A stretch of DNA of 64,000 nt. Source: Frateuria_A sp051900535 (GTDB lineage: Bacteria > Pseudomonadota > Gammaproteobacteria > Xanthomonadales > Rhodanobacteraceae). Below, in pieces: positions 55,751-64,000 of this stretch (within the stretch, counting starts at the first letter, position 1; the number at the start of each line of letters is the position of its first letter). The stretch spans positions 62,001-126,000 of the forward strand of contig NZ_JBHZGI010000008.1 of NCBI RefSeq assembly GCF_051900535.1, in the 5' to 3' direction. The notes under the pieces were generated by a model that did no database searches, was not told the origin of the DNA, and was given only the letters and a program-made list of their open reading frames with translations. The position numbers and the translations under genes are program-made.

Positions 55751-57118
55751 TCAGACTTCCCGCGCCAACCCCTCGGCCAACCCGACATACCCGCCCGGCG
55801 TCAGTTCCAGCAGCCGCTGCTTCGCCTCGCCCGGCAGCGCCAGCCCTTCGATGAAGGTACGCATCGATTCCCGCGTGATCCCCTGGCCACGCGTCAGCGC
55901 CTTCAACTGCTCGTAGGGCTCCGGCAGTCCATAGCGGCGCATGACCGTCTGCACCGCCTCGGCCAGCACTTCCCAGCTCGCGTCCAGGTCGGCGGCGAGC
56001 CGCTCGGCGTTGACGGTCAGCTTGCCCAGCCCCTTCTGCAGCGATTCGAGCGCCACCAGCGTGTGGCCGAACGCCGTGCCCAGTGCGCGCAGCACGGTCG
56101 AGTCGGTGAGGTCGCGCTGCCAGCGGCTGATCGGCAGCTTCTCGGCGAAATGCCCCAGCAGCGCATTGGCCAGCCCGAAGTTGCCCTCGGCATTTTCGAA
56201 GTCGATCGGGTTGACCTTGTGCGGCATCGTCGAGGAGCCGACCTCGCCGGCCTTCAACGACTGCTTGAAGTAACCCAGCGAGATGTAGCCCCAGATGTCG
56301 CGCGCCAGGTCGATCAGGATGATGTTCGCGCGCCGCACCGCGTCGCAGTACTCGGCCACGCCGTCGTGCGGTTCGATCTGCGTGGTGTAGGCGTTGTAGT
56401 CCAGCCCCAGGCTCTCGACGAAGCGCCGCGAGAACGCGCGCCAGTCCAGCTCGGGATAGGTGATCGCATGGGCGTTGTAGTTGCCCACCGCGCCGTTGAT
56501 CTTGCCGGGGATCTCCAAGCCCGCCAGCTGCGCGCGCTGGCGCTGCAGGCGCGCCACCACGTTGGCCAGCTCCTTGCCCAGCGTGCTCGGCGAGGCGGTC
56601 TGGCCGTGCGTGCGCGAGAGCATCGGCAGGCTCGCGTTGGCGTGCGCCATTTCGCGCAGGCGGGCGATGATGCGGTCGAACATCGGCAGCAGCACGCCTT
56701 CGCGCGCATCGCGCAGCATCAGCGCGTAGGAGAGGTTGTTGATGTCCTCGCTGGTGCAGGCGAAATGCACGAACTCCTTGGCCTGGGCCAGCGCCGGGTC
56801 GGCGCCGATGCGTTCCTTGATGAAATACTCGATCGCCTTGACGTCGTGGTTGGTGGTCGCCTCGATCGTCTTCACGCGCTCGCCGTCGGTCACGCTGAAA
56901 TCGCTGGCGATGGCGCGCAGCTGGTCGACCTGGGCGCCGGAGAAGGGCGGCAGTTCGACGATGGCCCCTTCGGCGGCCAGCGCCAGCAGCCATTCGATTT
57001 CCACCTGCACACGCCGGTGCATCAAACCGAATTCGCTGAAGATCGGGCGCAGCGACTCGACTTTGCCGGCGTAACGGCCATCCAGCGGCGACAGGGCGGT
57101 AAGGGCGTGGGTGGACAT
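55751..57118 (-). CDS. purB: Adenylosuccinate lyase
   Basis: The 455-residue enzyme has ALSPLDGRYAGKVESLRPIF, TSEDINNLSYALML, SRTHGQTASPSTLGKELAN and the lyase signature SSTMPHKVNPIDFENAEGN. It is the longer E. coli-type PurB. It cleaves SAICAR and adenylosuccinate in purine synthesis. The start at 57118 is preceded by GGAAC-like bases. hflD and mnmA, neighbours of purB in E. coli, lie elsewhere in this window (22-24 kb), so the cluster is split here. It is divergent from fumC. Confidence 0.97.
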   Translation of the reverse strand: MSTHALTALSPLDGRYAGKVESLRPIFSEFGLMHRRVQVEIEWLLALAAEGAIVELPPFSGAQVDQLRAIASDFSVTDGERVKTIEATTNHDVKAIEYFIKERIGADPALAQAKEFVHFACTSEDINNLSYALMLRDAREGVLLPMFDRIIARLREMAHANASLPMLSRTHGQTASPSTLGKELANVVARLQRQRAQLAGLEIPGKINGAVGNYNAHAITYPELDWRAFSRRFVESLGLDYNAYTTQIEPHDGVAEYCDAVRRANIILIDLARDIWGYISLGYFKQSLKAGEVGSSTMPHKVNPIDFENAEGNFGLANALLGHFAEKLPISRWQRDLTDSTVLRALGTAFGHTLVALESLQKGLGKLTVNAERLAADLDASWEVLAEAVQTVMRRYGLPEPYEQLKALTRGQGITRESMRTFIEGLALPGEAKQRLLELTPGGYVGLAEGLAREV

Positions 57119-57267
57119 CGGGCAGGTTCCGGCAAGGGAAACGCGGCATTTTACATCCCGCCGGACGCCACGCCGCACCGGCAGGCGCGGCGTCTTGCTC
57201 CATGTCATTGCCATCGGGCCGACAGGGGCGCATCTATAGTCCTTTCGACGACGCACAGGAACCCGCC

Positions 57268-58650
57268 ATGGCCGACTTCCGCACCGAACACGACAGCATG
57301 GGCGAACTCAAGGTCCCCGCCGATGCGCTCTACGGCGCGCAGACCCAGCGCGCGATCGACAACTTCCCGATCTCCGGCCTCGCGCTGCCGCGCGAGTTCA
57401 TCCGGGCGCTGGGCCTGATCAAGGTCGCGGCTGCCGCCGCCAACCTGGCGGGGGGGCACCTGAAGAAAGGGCAGGCGGCGGCGATCCGCAAGGCCGCGCT
57501 GGCGGTGGCCGAAGGGCGGTACGACGCCCAGTTCCCGATCGACGTGTTCCAGACCGGCTCGGGCACCAGCACCAACATGAACGCCAACGAGGTGATCGCC
57601 CACCTCGCCGCGCAGGGCGGCGCGAAGGTCCACCCCAACGACCACGTCAATTACGGCCAGAGCTCCAACGACGTCATCCCCACGGCGATCCACGTCAGCG
57701 CCACCCTGGCCACCAGCGAGCGCCTGCTGCCCGCGCTGAAGCACTTGAAGAAGACCATCGACAAGCGCGCCCGCGAACTGAGGAACGTGCCCAAAACCGG
57801 CCGCACCCACCTGATGGACGCGATGCCGGTGACCTTCGGCCAGGAACTGTCCGGCTGGTCGGCGCAGATCGGTTCGGCCATCGAGCGCATCGAGGACGCG
57901 CTCAAGCGCATGCGCCGCCTGCCGCAGGGCGGCACCGCCGTGGGTACCGGCATCAACGCCGATCCAAGGTTCGGCCCGGCAGTGGCGCGCGAGCTGAAGA
58001 CGCTGACCGGCGTGCGCTTCGAGTCGGCAGAGAACTTCTTCGAAGGCATGGCCTCGCAGGACGCGGCGGTCGAGCTTTCCGGTGCGCTGAAGACGCTGGC
58101 GGTGGCGCTGATGAAGATCGCCAACGACCTGCGCTGGATGAACTCCGGTCCCCTTGCCGGCCTGGGCGAAATCGAACTGCCCGCGCTGCAGCCGGGCTCC
58201 TCGATCATGCCCGGCAAGGTCAACCCCGTGATCCCGGAAGCCACCGCCATGGTCGCAGCCCAGGTCATCGGCAACGATGCGGCGATTACCATCGGCGGCC
58301 AGTCCGGCAACTTCCAGCTCAACGTGATGTTGCCGATGATCGCCTACAACCTGCTGCAGTCGATCGACATCCTGGGCAACGTCACCCGCCTGCTCGCCGA
58401 CAAGGCCATTGCCGGCTTCAAGGTCAACCGCGAGCGGGTGAACCAGGCGCTGGCGATGAACCCGATCCTGGTCACCGCGCTCAACCCGGTGATCGGCTAC
58501 GAGAAGGGCGCCGCCACCGCCAAACAGGCCTACAAGGAGAAGCGCCCGATCATGGACGTGGCGCTGGAAACCACCGGTCTTTCGAAGGACGAGCTCAAGA
58601 AGCTGCTCGATCCCACCGCGCTCACCCGCGGCGGCATCCACGGCGACTAG
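57268..58650 (+). CDS. fumC: Fumarate hydratase class II
   Basis: The 460-residue enzyme shows FQTGSGTSTNMNANEVI, NYGQSSNDVIPTAIH, RTHLMDAMPVTFGQELSG and the signature GSSIMPGKVNPVIPEA, with NLGLSKDEL-type C-terminus. It hydrates fumarate to malate without iron-sulfur clusters, and shares superfamily with PurB. The start MADFRTEHDSMGELKVP at 57268 aligns with the family; CAGGAA precedes it. A GC-rich hairpin follows about 80 bases downstream. Confidence 0.97.
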   Translation: MADFRTEHDSMGELKVPADALYGAQTQRAIDNFPISGLALPREFIRALGLIKVAAAAANLAGGHLKKGQAAAIRKAALAVAEGRYDAQFPIDVFQTGSGTSTNMNANEVIAHLAAQGGAKVHPNDHVNYGQSSNDVIPTAIHVSATLATSERLLPALKHLKKTIDKRARELRNVPKTGRTHLMDAMPVTFGQELSGWSAQIGSAIERIEDALKRMRRLPQGGTAVGTGINADPRFGPAVARELKTLTGVRFESAENFFEGMASQDAAVELSGALKTLAVALMKIANDLRWMNSGPLAGLGEIELPALQPGSSIMPGKVNPVIPEATAMVAAQVIGNDAAITIGGQSGNFQLNVMLPMIAYNLLQSIDILGNVTRLLADKAIAGFKVNRERVNQALAMNPILVTALNPVIGYEKGAATAKQAYKEKRPIMDVALETTGLSKDELKKLLDPTALTRGGIHGD

Positions 58651-58728
58651 CTGCGCTCGAAGGTGAGCCGCTCAGCCAAGGACCAGCGCCGGCGGGCGGC
58701 CGCGGGGCACATGCGTCACCCCGGAGAA

Positions 58729-58750
58729 GGGGCGGCCGCGCGGCCGCCCC
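58729..58750. terminator. GC-rich hairpin between fumC and TolB-like gene
   Basis: GGGGCGGCCG (58729-58738) and CGGCCGCCCC (58741-58750) form a perfect 10 bp stem around a two-base centre between two converging genes. A T-tract is lacking on both sides, so it may stop transcription only partly. Confidence 0.55.
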
Positions 58751-58761
58751 GTCGAACGGTT

Positions 58762-59847
58762 TCAAGGATGGAACCACGCGTGCTTGTCCGCGGTGCCGTT
58801 GGTGACGTTCCTCCGCGTGTTATTACGCAGGTCGATGATCTGCAGCCAGCGGTCGTCGCCCACCTGGTCCACCAGCAGTCGCGTGCTGTCCCACGACCAG
58901 TCCGCGATCGCCGTATAGGTGAGCACGTCCGGGCTCGCGTTGGTCAACACGCGCAGATGACTCCCGTCGGGGTGCACCACGTACACGTTCGTGTAGTACG
59001 GGGAGTGATTCGTTTCGGTCTTGAGGAAGGCGACCTTTCTGCCATCCGGTGAGTACAGCGGGTCGAAGCCGCTGCTTGGGAGTGGCGTGAGCGTATTGGT
59101 TGCGAAGTCCAGCACCTGCAAGGGATTGCCGCTGTACACCCCATGCTGGTTGTCCGGTGCGATGGTCAGGTCGCGTTCGTACGAGTTGTCGAACACGTGC
59201 GCGGCGAGCTTGACGGCGTATCCGGTGGAAACGTTGACCCGGTAGACCGTCGAAAACCACGTGATGGGTTCCAGCCCACCCTCATCGCCCGAGGCCTCGA
59301 TCAGGACGCCGTTGCCGCTGGGAGTCCATCGGAACAGGTTGAGCGGGTAACTCCTTCCCTGTCCGGACTCCCTCGGTGGGCAGAAGACGATGTGCTCCTG
59401 CGTGCCATCGCCGTGGACGGTGCCGAGGCAATTCCCGCTGACAAAGGCGATGATGCCGTTCGGTCCCCACAAGGGTTTGGTGTGAGGGCGGTCGCCAGTG
59501 GTGAGCTTGCGCGGCGAGCTTCCTTGCCGATTGGCCACGTACAACTGTGAGCCGTAGTACGGGCTGGTCTGGGCGCCGGCCTCCACCTCGTACACGACCG
59601 ACGATCCGGCGGGCGACCAACTGGCGCCATAGATGTCAGCGCCATAGGTCACCGGGACCAGCACGGCCAGATCTTGCCCGGAAGGCTTCACGCGATAGAG
59701 CTGGGTGCCATGGGCGCCATCGATCGCCCGGTTGATCGTGCGCGTGAAGAGGATCGAAGCGGTGGAGCTCTGCGCGAAGGCAGCAGACGCGCTCAGGGCA
59801 GTGAGCAGGAGTGCGCAGATGGAGCCGGCAAGCTTGTTGGTTTTCAT
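58762..59847 (-). CDS. Secreted TolB-like beta-propeller protein, copy 1
   Basis: The 361-residue protein has a signal peptide (MKTNKLAGSICALLLTALSA) and a propeller built of WD40/TolB-like blades: ASWSPAGSSVVYEV, PLYSPDGRKVAFLKTE, ADWSWDSTRLLVDQVG and RKLTTGD. No catalytic motif is visible. It is a close paralogue of the next gene upstream (59999-61069), sharing the N- and C-terminal sequences (NVTNGxADxHAWFHP). A ~130-base leader upstream of the ATG is also similar between the copies. Function unknown; TolB-like proteins bind partners in the periplasm. Confidence 0.82.
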   Translation of the reverse strand: MKTNKLAGSICALLLTALSASAAFAQSSTASILFTRTINRAIDGAHGTQLYRVKPSGQDLAVLVPVTYGADIYGASWSPAGSSVVYEVEAGAQTSPYYGSQLYVANRQGSSPRKLTTGDRPHTKPLWGPNGIIAFVSGNCLGTVHGDGTQEHIVFCPPRESGQGRSYPLNLFRWTPSGNGVLIEASGDEGGLEPITWFSTVYRVNVSTGYAVKLAAHVFDNSYERDLTIAPDNQHGVYSGNPLQVLDFATNTLTPLPSSGFDPLYSPDGRKVAFLKTETNHSPYYTNVYVVHPDGSHLRVLTNASPDVLTYTAIADWSWDSTRLLVDQVGDDRWLQIIDLRNNTRRNVTNGTADKHAWFHP

Positions 59848-59998
59848 GGAGTGATACTCCCTGACGGTAGTCCCCCTGATTCGGGATCGCGCGGTCGGGA
59901 CCCACCTGCACACGCAGGCGCCCCTGATTCGGCTCGATCGTTACGGGTGTTCCGGCAAAGCGGTTTGGGGCGACCGCGGGGCCACCCCTTGGGGCGGC

Positions 59999-61069
59999 TT
60001 ACGGATGGAACCAGGCGTGCTCGTCCGCGACGCCGTTGGTGACGTTCCTGGACGTCTTGTTGCGCAGGTCGATCATCCGCACCCACTGGTTGTTGCCGAC
60101 CTGGTTGAACAACAGGCGCGTGCCATCGGGCGACCAGTCGGAAATCGAATTGTTGTAGACGTCGGGATTCGTGGTCTGGGCAGGCGCCCGGTGAACGTTG
60201 GTTCCATCGGCCCGCATGACGTAGATGCGCGACGTCTTGATATCGGTTTCGTAGCGGAGAAACGCGATCTTTGCGCCATCTGGTGAGTAGACCGGATTTG
60301 CGCCATCGGTCGAGAGCGGCGTCAGCGTGTTGGTCGTCAAGTTGATGGCTTGCATCGTCGGACCGCCGCCGTACACGCCATGTACCCCGTCAGGCGAGAT
60401 CGCCAGGTCCCTTTCGCCTCCGTCGAACACCTGCGAGGTGAGCTTGACAGCCGCGCCGGTGGAAACGTTGACCCGGTAGATCTCCGAATACCACTTTTCC
60501 GGTTCGAGCCCCCCTTCGTTCGCTTCGGCGGTCAGCAGAACGCCGTTCCCGCTTGTTGTCCATCGCAACACCTTCACCCCGATGCTCCATGACTCGCCCG
60601 GCACGCCGACCGGGCAGAACACGATGTGCTGGTCGGTGCCATCGCCGCGGACGGTCGCGAGACACTGGCCATGGCCTTTGCGGGTGACGAAGGCAATGAC
60701 GCCCTTGGGTCCCCACAAGGGGTGGGAGTGCTCGCCGTCCCCTGTGGTGAGCTGGCGCGGCGTTCCGCCCTGCCGATTGACCACGTAGAGCTGCCAGCCG
60801 CTGTAGCCTGCCTCGAACACGACGGAACTGCCGCCCGGCGACCAACTGGGGTTCAGGATGTCCACCCCGTAGGTGACGGGCACCAGTGTCGTCAGGTCCT
60901 GGCCCGACGGCTGCACGCGGTAGAGCTGGCTCCCATGGGCGCCATCGAAGCGGTAAATCGGCCGGGTGACGAGGATCGAGGCGGTGGAGGTCTGCGCAGC
61001 AGCGGTTGTCGCGCCCAGGGCAGTGAGCAGGAGTGCACAGATGGAGCCGGCAAGCTTGTTGTTTTTCAT
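59999..61069 (-). CDS. Secreted TolB-like beta-propeller protein, copy 2
   Basis: The 356-residue protein has a signal peptide (MKNNKLAGSICALLLTALGA) nearly identical to copy 1, and blades NPSWSPGGSSVVFEAG, PVYSPDGAKIAFLRYE, SDWSPDGTRLLFNQVG and RQLTTGD. The pair clearly arose by tandem duplication, including the leader. In-frame coding continues upstream to an ATG at 61225 (MNVRKTLTKTEALFRAAR), but the signal peptide supports 61069. The order copy 2 then copy 1 on the minus strand would allow co-transcription, with 151 bases between them. Confidence 0.82.
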   Translation of the reverse strand: MKNNKLAGSICALLLTALGATTAAAQTSTASILVTRPIYRFDGAHGSQLYRVQPSGQDLTTLVPVTYGVDILNPSWSPGGSSVVFEAGYSGWQLYVVNRQGGTPRQLTTGDGEHSHPLWGPKGVIAFVTRKGHGQCLATVRGDGTDQHIVFCPVGVPGESWSIGVKVLRWTTSGNGVLLTAEANEGGLEPEKWYSEIYRVNVSTGAAVKLTSQVFDGGERDLAISPDGVHGVYGGGPTMQAINLTTNTLTPLSTDGANPVYSPDGAKIAFLRYETDIKTSRIYVMRADGTNVHRAPAQTTNPDVYNNSISDWSPDGTRLLFNQVGNNQWVRMIDLRNKTSRNVTNGVADEHAWFHP

Positions 61070-61437
61070 GGGTGATGCTCCCTTGCGGTAGTCCCCCTGA
61101 TTTCGGCTCGTGCGGTCTGTCCGGCCCGCTCGGATGCGGGCTCCCCTGTTGGGCTCGATCGCCACGGGTGTTCTGGCGGCGCGGAATAATGCTTCAGTTT
61201 TCGTGAGCGTTTTGCGTACGTTCATGTTGAGTTCGCTGTCTCGACAGCTTTTCGCCACACGCAGGCCGGCCGGCGGGAGGCGTGGCCCCCGAACCGGATG
61301 GGCAAATCGTGGTGTGCCGGGAGATCTGCCGGCTCGCTGGCGCGCATCACGCGCGGCGGTAGACCGCCGTCACGCGAAGCTTTCGATGACAGCGATCGCC
61401 ATGGCAGGAGCGGCCGACGGCCACCCGGGGGCGGCGC
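61070..61437. other. Intergenic region upstream of TolB-like copy 2
   Basis: It holds the leader duplicated from copy 1 and GCTGTC/GACAGC inverted around TC (61235-61248). Frames open here but give no recognisable protein. A short run CATTATTC (minus strand, near 61190) could be a -10 box. I see nothing else. Confidence 0.45.
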
Positions 61438-62742
61438 TCATCGACCCTGGGCGATCGTGCGATCACCCTTGCGCTCGCCCGGCGCCAACTGCCAGCCCGG
61501 TGCAAGCTTCATCGTCCAGCCCTGGCCGCGCAGCGTGTCGCTGGTCGTGTCGCTCGCGGGCGCCGCCACGGTCAGCAGCGTCCAGTCCGGGTCCATCAAC
61601 GCGCCGCCATCGACCTCGATCGATCCCCAGTCATCGATCACCTGCATGGTCGGGTAGACCGTCCCCGCATCCCCGAGCGGCATCAGGTTGCTCGGGTTGA
61701 ACTGCACCTTCATATGCTTGAGCGGCAGCTTCAGCACCGGCCCGGTCACCAGTTGCGCCGTGTACTTCGCTGCCTGCCGTGCCCGTGCCGCGGCCCGCGC
61801 GCGTTCGCTGGCGAGCAGGGCAGGGCCGTCGTAGCGCGCGGCCAGCTTCGCCACATCCGGCTTGGCCGCCATGTCGACATGCAATGCCTCGGCCAGCATG
61901 CCCGCGGGTGATCCGCCCTTGACGATCGCCTTGCGCCAGCCGGGCCGGTAGCGGTCCAGCAGCATCCCGTACGCCGGCCCGCTCGGGTACGCGAACGAGC
62001 GCGCGAAGGTCGCATCGTTCTTCGGATGCCAGGTGAGGTCCCAGTGCGCCATCGCGACCTGTTCGGCCGGCGTGCGATTGCCGACCATCACGCCGGTGTA
62101 CTCGGCCAGGCCTTCGTTGCGTTCGAGCGCGGTCTCGGCCTGCTCGGCCTCGGGAAACTTCTGGTAGCGCGCGGCGCGGAAGGCCAGCGCATCGGCGGCC
62201 CGCGCCCGGCGTTCCGCATCGGTCTTGGCCGCCAGGGCGGCATCCAGCGCGCGCCACTCCAGTTGCACCGTGTAGCGGCCTTCCAGCGTGTCCATGTGCG
62301 GGCTGTCGCGACCGTCCAGGGGCAGCCCCAGGCTGGCCTGGATCCGGTGGAACGCTTCGTGCGCCATCACCGTGTGACGCTGCGCCGGGTCTTCCTTGAG
62401 CGGCCACAGCATCTCGGTCCAGCGCACGCCGGCCCACGGCACCGCGGTATTGGCGATGGCCTGGTCCGCCGGCAACTGGCCCACGTAGACGCCGCCTTCG
62501 GCGCGGAGCCGACCCTCGGCATCCGCCTGGTTGGCCACCACCCGGCGCGTGACCGGGTCCACCAGCAGCGTGGGGCCGCACAGCGACTTGCCCCACAGGC
62601 GGCCGGCGTCCGCGTGGCAAAGCTGCGCGGCTTCCTGGAGATAGCGGCCGGCGAGGGCGGGATCGATGGCCGGCGCATCGGCACCTATCGCAAAGGGCGC
62701 CAGCACCAGCACCAACGAGGGCAGAGCGGAACGAAGCAACAT
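61438..62742 (-). CDS. Secreted HExxH protein, putative zinc metallopeptidase
   Basis: The 434-residue protein has a signal peptide (MLLRSALPSLVLVLAPFAIGA). A gluzincin-like zinc site is visible: HEAFH (His128, Glu129, His132) and, about 80 residues later, ERNEGLAEYTG (Glu210 or Glu214 as third ligand). C41 and C55 may form a disulfide. The C-terminal region (KHMKVQFNPSNLMPLGDAGTV) is unassigned. I do not recognise the family. The start at 62742 is fixed by the signal peptide; the frame to 63006 overlaps hutU and is not used. It is divergent from hutU. Confidence 0.78.
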   Translation of the reverse strand: MLLRSALPSLVLVLAPFAIGADAPAIDPALAGRYLQEAAQLCHADAGRLWGKSLCGPTLLVDPVTRRVVANQADAEGRLRAEGGVYVGQLPADQAIANTAVPWAGVRWTEMLWPLKEDPAQRHTVMAHEAFHRIQASLGLPLDGRDSPHMDTLEGRYTVQLEWRALDAALAAKTDAERRARAADALAFRAARYQKFPEAEQAETALERNEGLAEYTGVMVGNRTPAEQVAMAHWDLTWHPKNDATFARSFAYPSGPAYGMLLDRYRPGWRKAIVKGGSPAGMLAEALHVDMAAKPDVAKLAARYDGPALLASERARAAARARQAAKYTAQLVTGPVLKLPLKHMKVQFNPSNLMPLGDAGTVYPTMQVIDDWGSIEVDGGALMDPDWTLLTVAAPASDTTSDTLRGQGWTMKLAPGWQLAPGERKGDRTIAQGR

Positions 62743-62861
62743 GCGCGTCTCCCGGGCAAAAACGATCGGCAGCCTGCCGGCCGAGTCTAGCGCCGCGCCC
62801 GCCTCGCACCCCCTGCCGGCGGTCACCCCTTCGACCGGAAAGCCAGCCGCCACCCGCTGGC

Positions 62862-62867
62862 TATACT
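62862..62867 (+). promoter_or_regulatory. Possible -10 box of hutU
   Basis: TATACT, 26 bases before the hutU ATG in a GC-rich region. No good -35 box or HutC-type operator is seen, so activator control is possible. Confidence 0.35.
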
Positions 62868-62893
62868 CGACCATCTGCCTCAAGGAGCCGGCC

Positions 62894-64000
62894 ATGAACG
62901 CCCCCACCCGCATCGACACCACCCGCACCATCCGCGCCCCGCGCGGCAGCGAGCTGACCTGCAAGAGCTGGCTCACCGAGGCGCCGTACCGGATGATCCA
63001 GAACAACCTCGACCCCGAGGTGGCGGAAAACCCGGCGGAGCTGGTGGTCTACGGCGGCATCGGTCGCGCCGCGCGCAACTGGGAATGCTTCGACGCCATC
63101 CTGCGCTCCCTGCGCGAGCTCAACGACGACGAAACCTTGCTGGTGCAGTCCGGCAAGCCGGTCGGCGTGTTCCCGACCCACCCGGACGCCCCGCGCGTGC
63201 TCATCGCCAACTCCAACCTGGTGCCGGCCTGGGCCAACTGGGAGCACTTCAACGAGCTCGATAAGAAGGGCCTGATGATGTACGGCCAGATGACGGCCGG
63301 CAGCTGGATCTACATCGGCTCGCAGGGCATCGTGCAGGGCACCTACGAGACCTTCGTGGAGATGGGCCGCCAGCACTACCACGGCAGCCTCAAGGGCAAG
63401 TGGATCCTCACCGCGGGCTTAGGGGGCATGGGCGGCGCGCAGCCGCTGGCCGCGAGCCTGGCCGGCGCCTGCTCGCTCACCATCGAATGCCAGCAGAGCC
63501 GCATCGACTTCCGCCTGAAGACCCGCTACGTCGACGAGCAGGCCACCGACCTGGACGACGCGCTGGCGCGCATCGAGAAGTACACGAAAGCCGGCGAAGC
63601 CAAATCCATCGCGCTGCTCGGCAACGCCGCCGAAGTGCTGCCCGAGCTGGTGCGCCGCGGCATGCGCCCCGACGCCGTCACCGACCAGACCAGCGCGCAC
63701 GACCCAGTCAACGGCTACCTGCCGCTCGGCTGGACGGTGGAGGAGTGGTTCGAGCGCCGCAAGAGCGACCCCAACGGCACCCGCGACGCCGCCAAGCGCT
63801 CGATGAAGCAGCACGTGGAAGCCATGCTCGCTTTCCACGAGAAGGGCATCCCCACCTTCGACTACGGCAACAACATCCGGCAGATGGCCAAGGATGAGGG
63901 CTGCGAGAACGCCTTTGCCTTTCCGGGGTTCGTGCCTGCCTTCGTGCGGCCGCTGTTCTGCCGCGGCATCGGGCCGTTCCGCTGGGTGGCGCTCTCGGGG
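62894..64000 (+). CDS. hutU: Urocanate hydratase (3' end outside window)
   Basis: The first 369 residues are present and match HutU throughout: APRGSELTCKSWLTEAPYRM, VVYGGIGRAARNWECFD, LVQSGKPVGVFPTHPDAPRV, MYGQMTAGSWIYIGSQGI, the NAD-binding LTAGLGGMGGAQP, and FDYGNNIRQMAKDEG. Urocanase hydrates urocanate to imidazolonepropionate in histidine degradation, using NAD as electrophile. GGAG lies upstream of the ATG at 62894. The frame stays open to the window edge; the later catalytic part is missing. The rest of the hut operon probably lies to the right. Confidence 0.97.
   Translation, partial: MNAPTRIDTTRTIRAPRGSELTCKSWLTEAPYRMIQNNLDPEVAENPAELVVYGGIGRAARNWECFDAILRSLRELNDDETLLVQSGKPVGVFPTHPDAPRVLIANSNLVPAWANWEHFNELDKKGLMMYGQMTAGSWIYIGSQGIVQGTYETFVEMGRQHYHGSLKGKWILTAGLGGMGGAQPLAASLAGACSLTIECQQSRIDFRLKTRYVDEQATDLDDALARIEKYTKAGEAKSIALLGNAAEVLPELVRRGMRPDAVTDQTSAHDPVNGYLPLGWTVEEWFERRKSDPNGTRDAAKRSMKQHVEAMLAFHEKGIPTFDYGNNIRQMAKDEGCENAFAFPGFVPAFVRPLFCRGIGPFRWVALSG

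Noticed and set aside
61070..61225. N-terminal extension of TolB-like copy 2 to the ATG at 61225
   Set aside because: It would place 52 residues before the signal peptide, and the equivalent region of copy 1 is a leader, not coding.
63419..63421. TTAGG in hutU suspected as an in-frame TAG stop
   Set aside because: The reading frame reads GGC TTA GGG, so the codon is leucine and HutU is intact to the window edge.

Overview
The window is a 64 kb piece of a GC-rich, gene-dense gammaproteobacterial chromosome. The gene content (YtrA-type GntR/ABC operon with a GGTG-N16-CACC operator, scpA-scpB-rluB, clpS-clpA-infA, nudJ-mnmA-hflD, cysB-cysG-cysK, acnA beside a LysR gene, hutU) and the intergenic repeats (GTAGGAGCGCA-type and CCCTCACCCCAACCCTCTCCC-type REPs, and a TTTTCTTTGG/CCAAAGAAAA long inverted repeat) point to the Xanthomonadales (Lysobacterales), most likely Rhodanobacteraceae (Rhodanobacter, Dyella or Luteibacter-like). 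This is inferred from gene content; no search was run. I see no tRNA, rRNA, CRISPR array, transposase or prophage. The window reads as core chromosome with small repeat-rich islands.

Layout. 1-5.0 kb: a leftward run of up to eight genes (small exported protein, YtrA-type GntR regulator, ABC ATPase and permease, two DUF2884 lipoproteins, DUF4386 and DUF6326 membrane proteins) behind one promoter/operator. 5.3-10.8 kb: exported amidohydrolase, azoreductase with divergent LysR regulator, then a methionine/glutamine aminotransferase plus omega-amidase pair. 11-14.6 kb: leftward scpA-scpB-rluB-arsC operon. 15.3-18 kb: PilZ protein, fadD, small lipoprotein. 18-22 kb: acnA with a divergent LysR regulator. 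22-27.4 kb: nudJ-mnmA-hflD overlapping chain, divergent clpS-clpA, and infA. 27.4-31.3 kb: PHA-type small protein, FHA membrane protein, and a DNA ligase plus ligase-associated exonuclease pair. 31.4-42.9 kb: ABC exporter, OPT transporter, YigZ, alpha/beta hydrolase, YdcF-like protein, aldehyde dehydrogenase, xseA, cardiolipin synthase-like enzyme. 42.9-47.2 kb: acetyl-CoA hydrolase/transferase, DUF2269, SDR-DoxX fusion, small membrane protein. 47.2-48 kb: a ~690 bp inverted-repeat element. 48-51.8 kb: cysB/cysG/cysK sulfur assimilation genes. 51.8-53.3 kb: REP cluster, HxlR regulator and glutathione S-transferase. 53.3-64 kb: secreted GloVer/FG-GAP repeat protein, purB, fumC, a tandem pair of secreted TolB-like beta-propeller proteins, a secreted HExxH protein, and the 5' part of hutU.

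How the genes work together. Several blocks are clear units: the YtrA-type envelope/ABC operon under autoregulation; chromosome segregation (ScpAB) coupled to RluB; ClpS delivering substrates to ClpA; siroheme synthesis plus cysteine synthase next to CysB; and aminotransferase plus omega-amidase. The least explained material is the secreted beta-propeller pair, the GloVer/FG-GAP protein, the HExxH protein, the two-gene ligase/exonuclease module without its usual Lhr and phosphoesterase partners, and the large inverted-repeat element. I found no strong evidence for a wholly new multi-gene system; the best leads are in the findings. Start codons were chosen from Shine-Dalgarno sites, operon overlaps, signal peptides and family length; doubtful ones are flagged.
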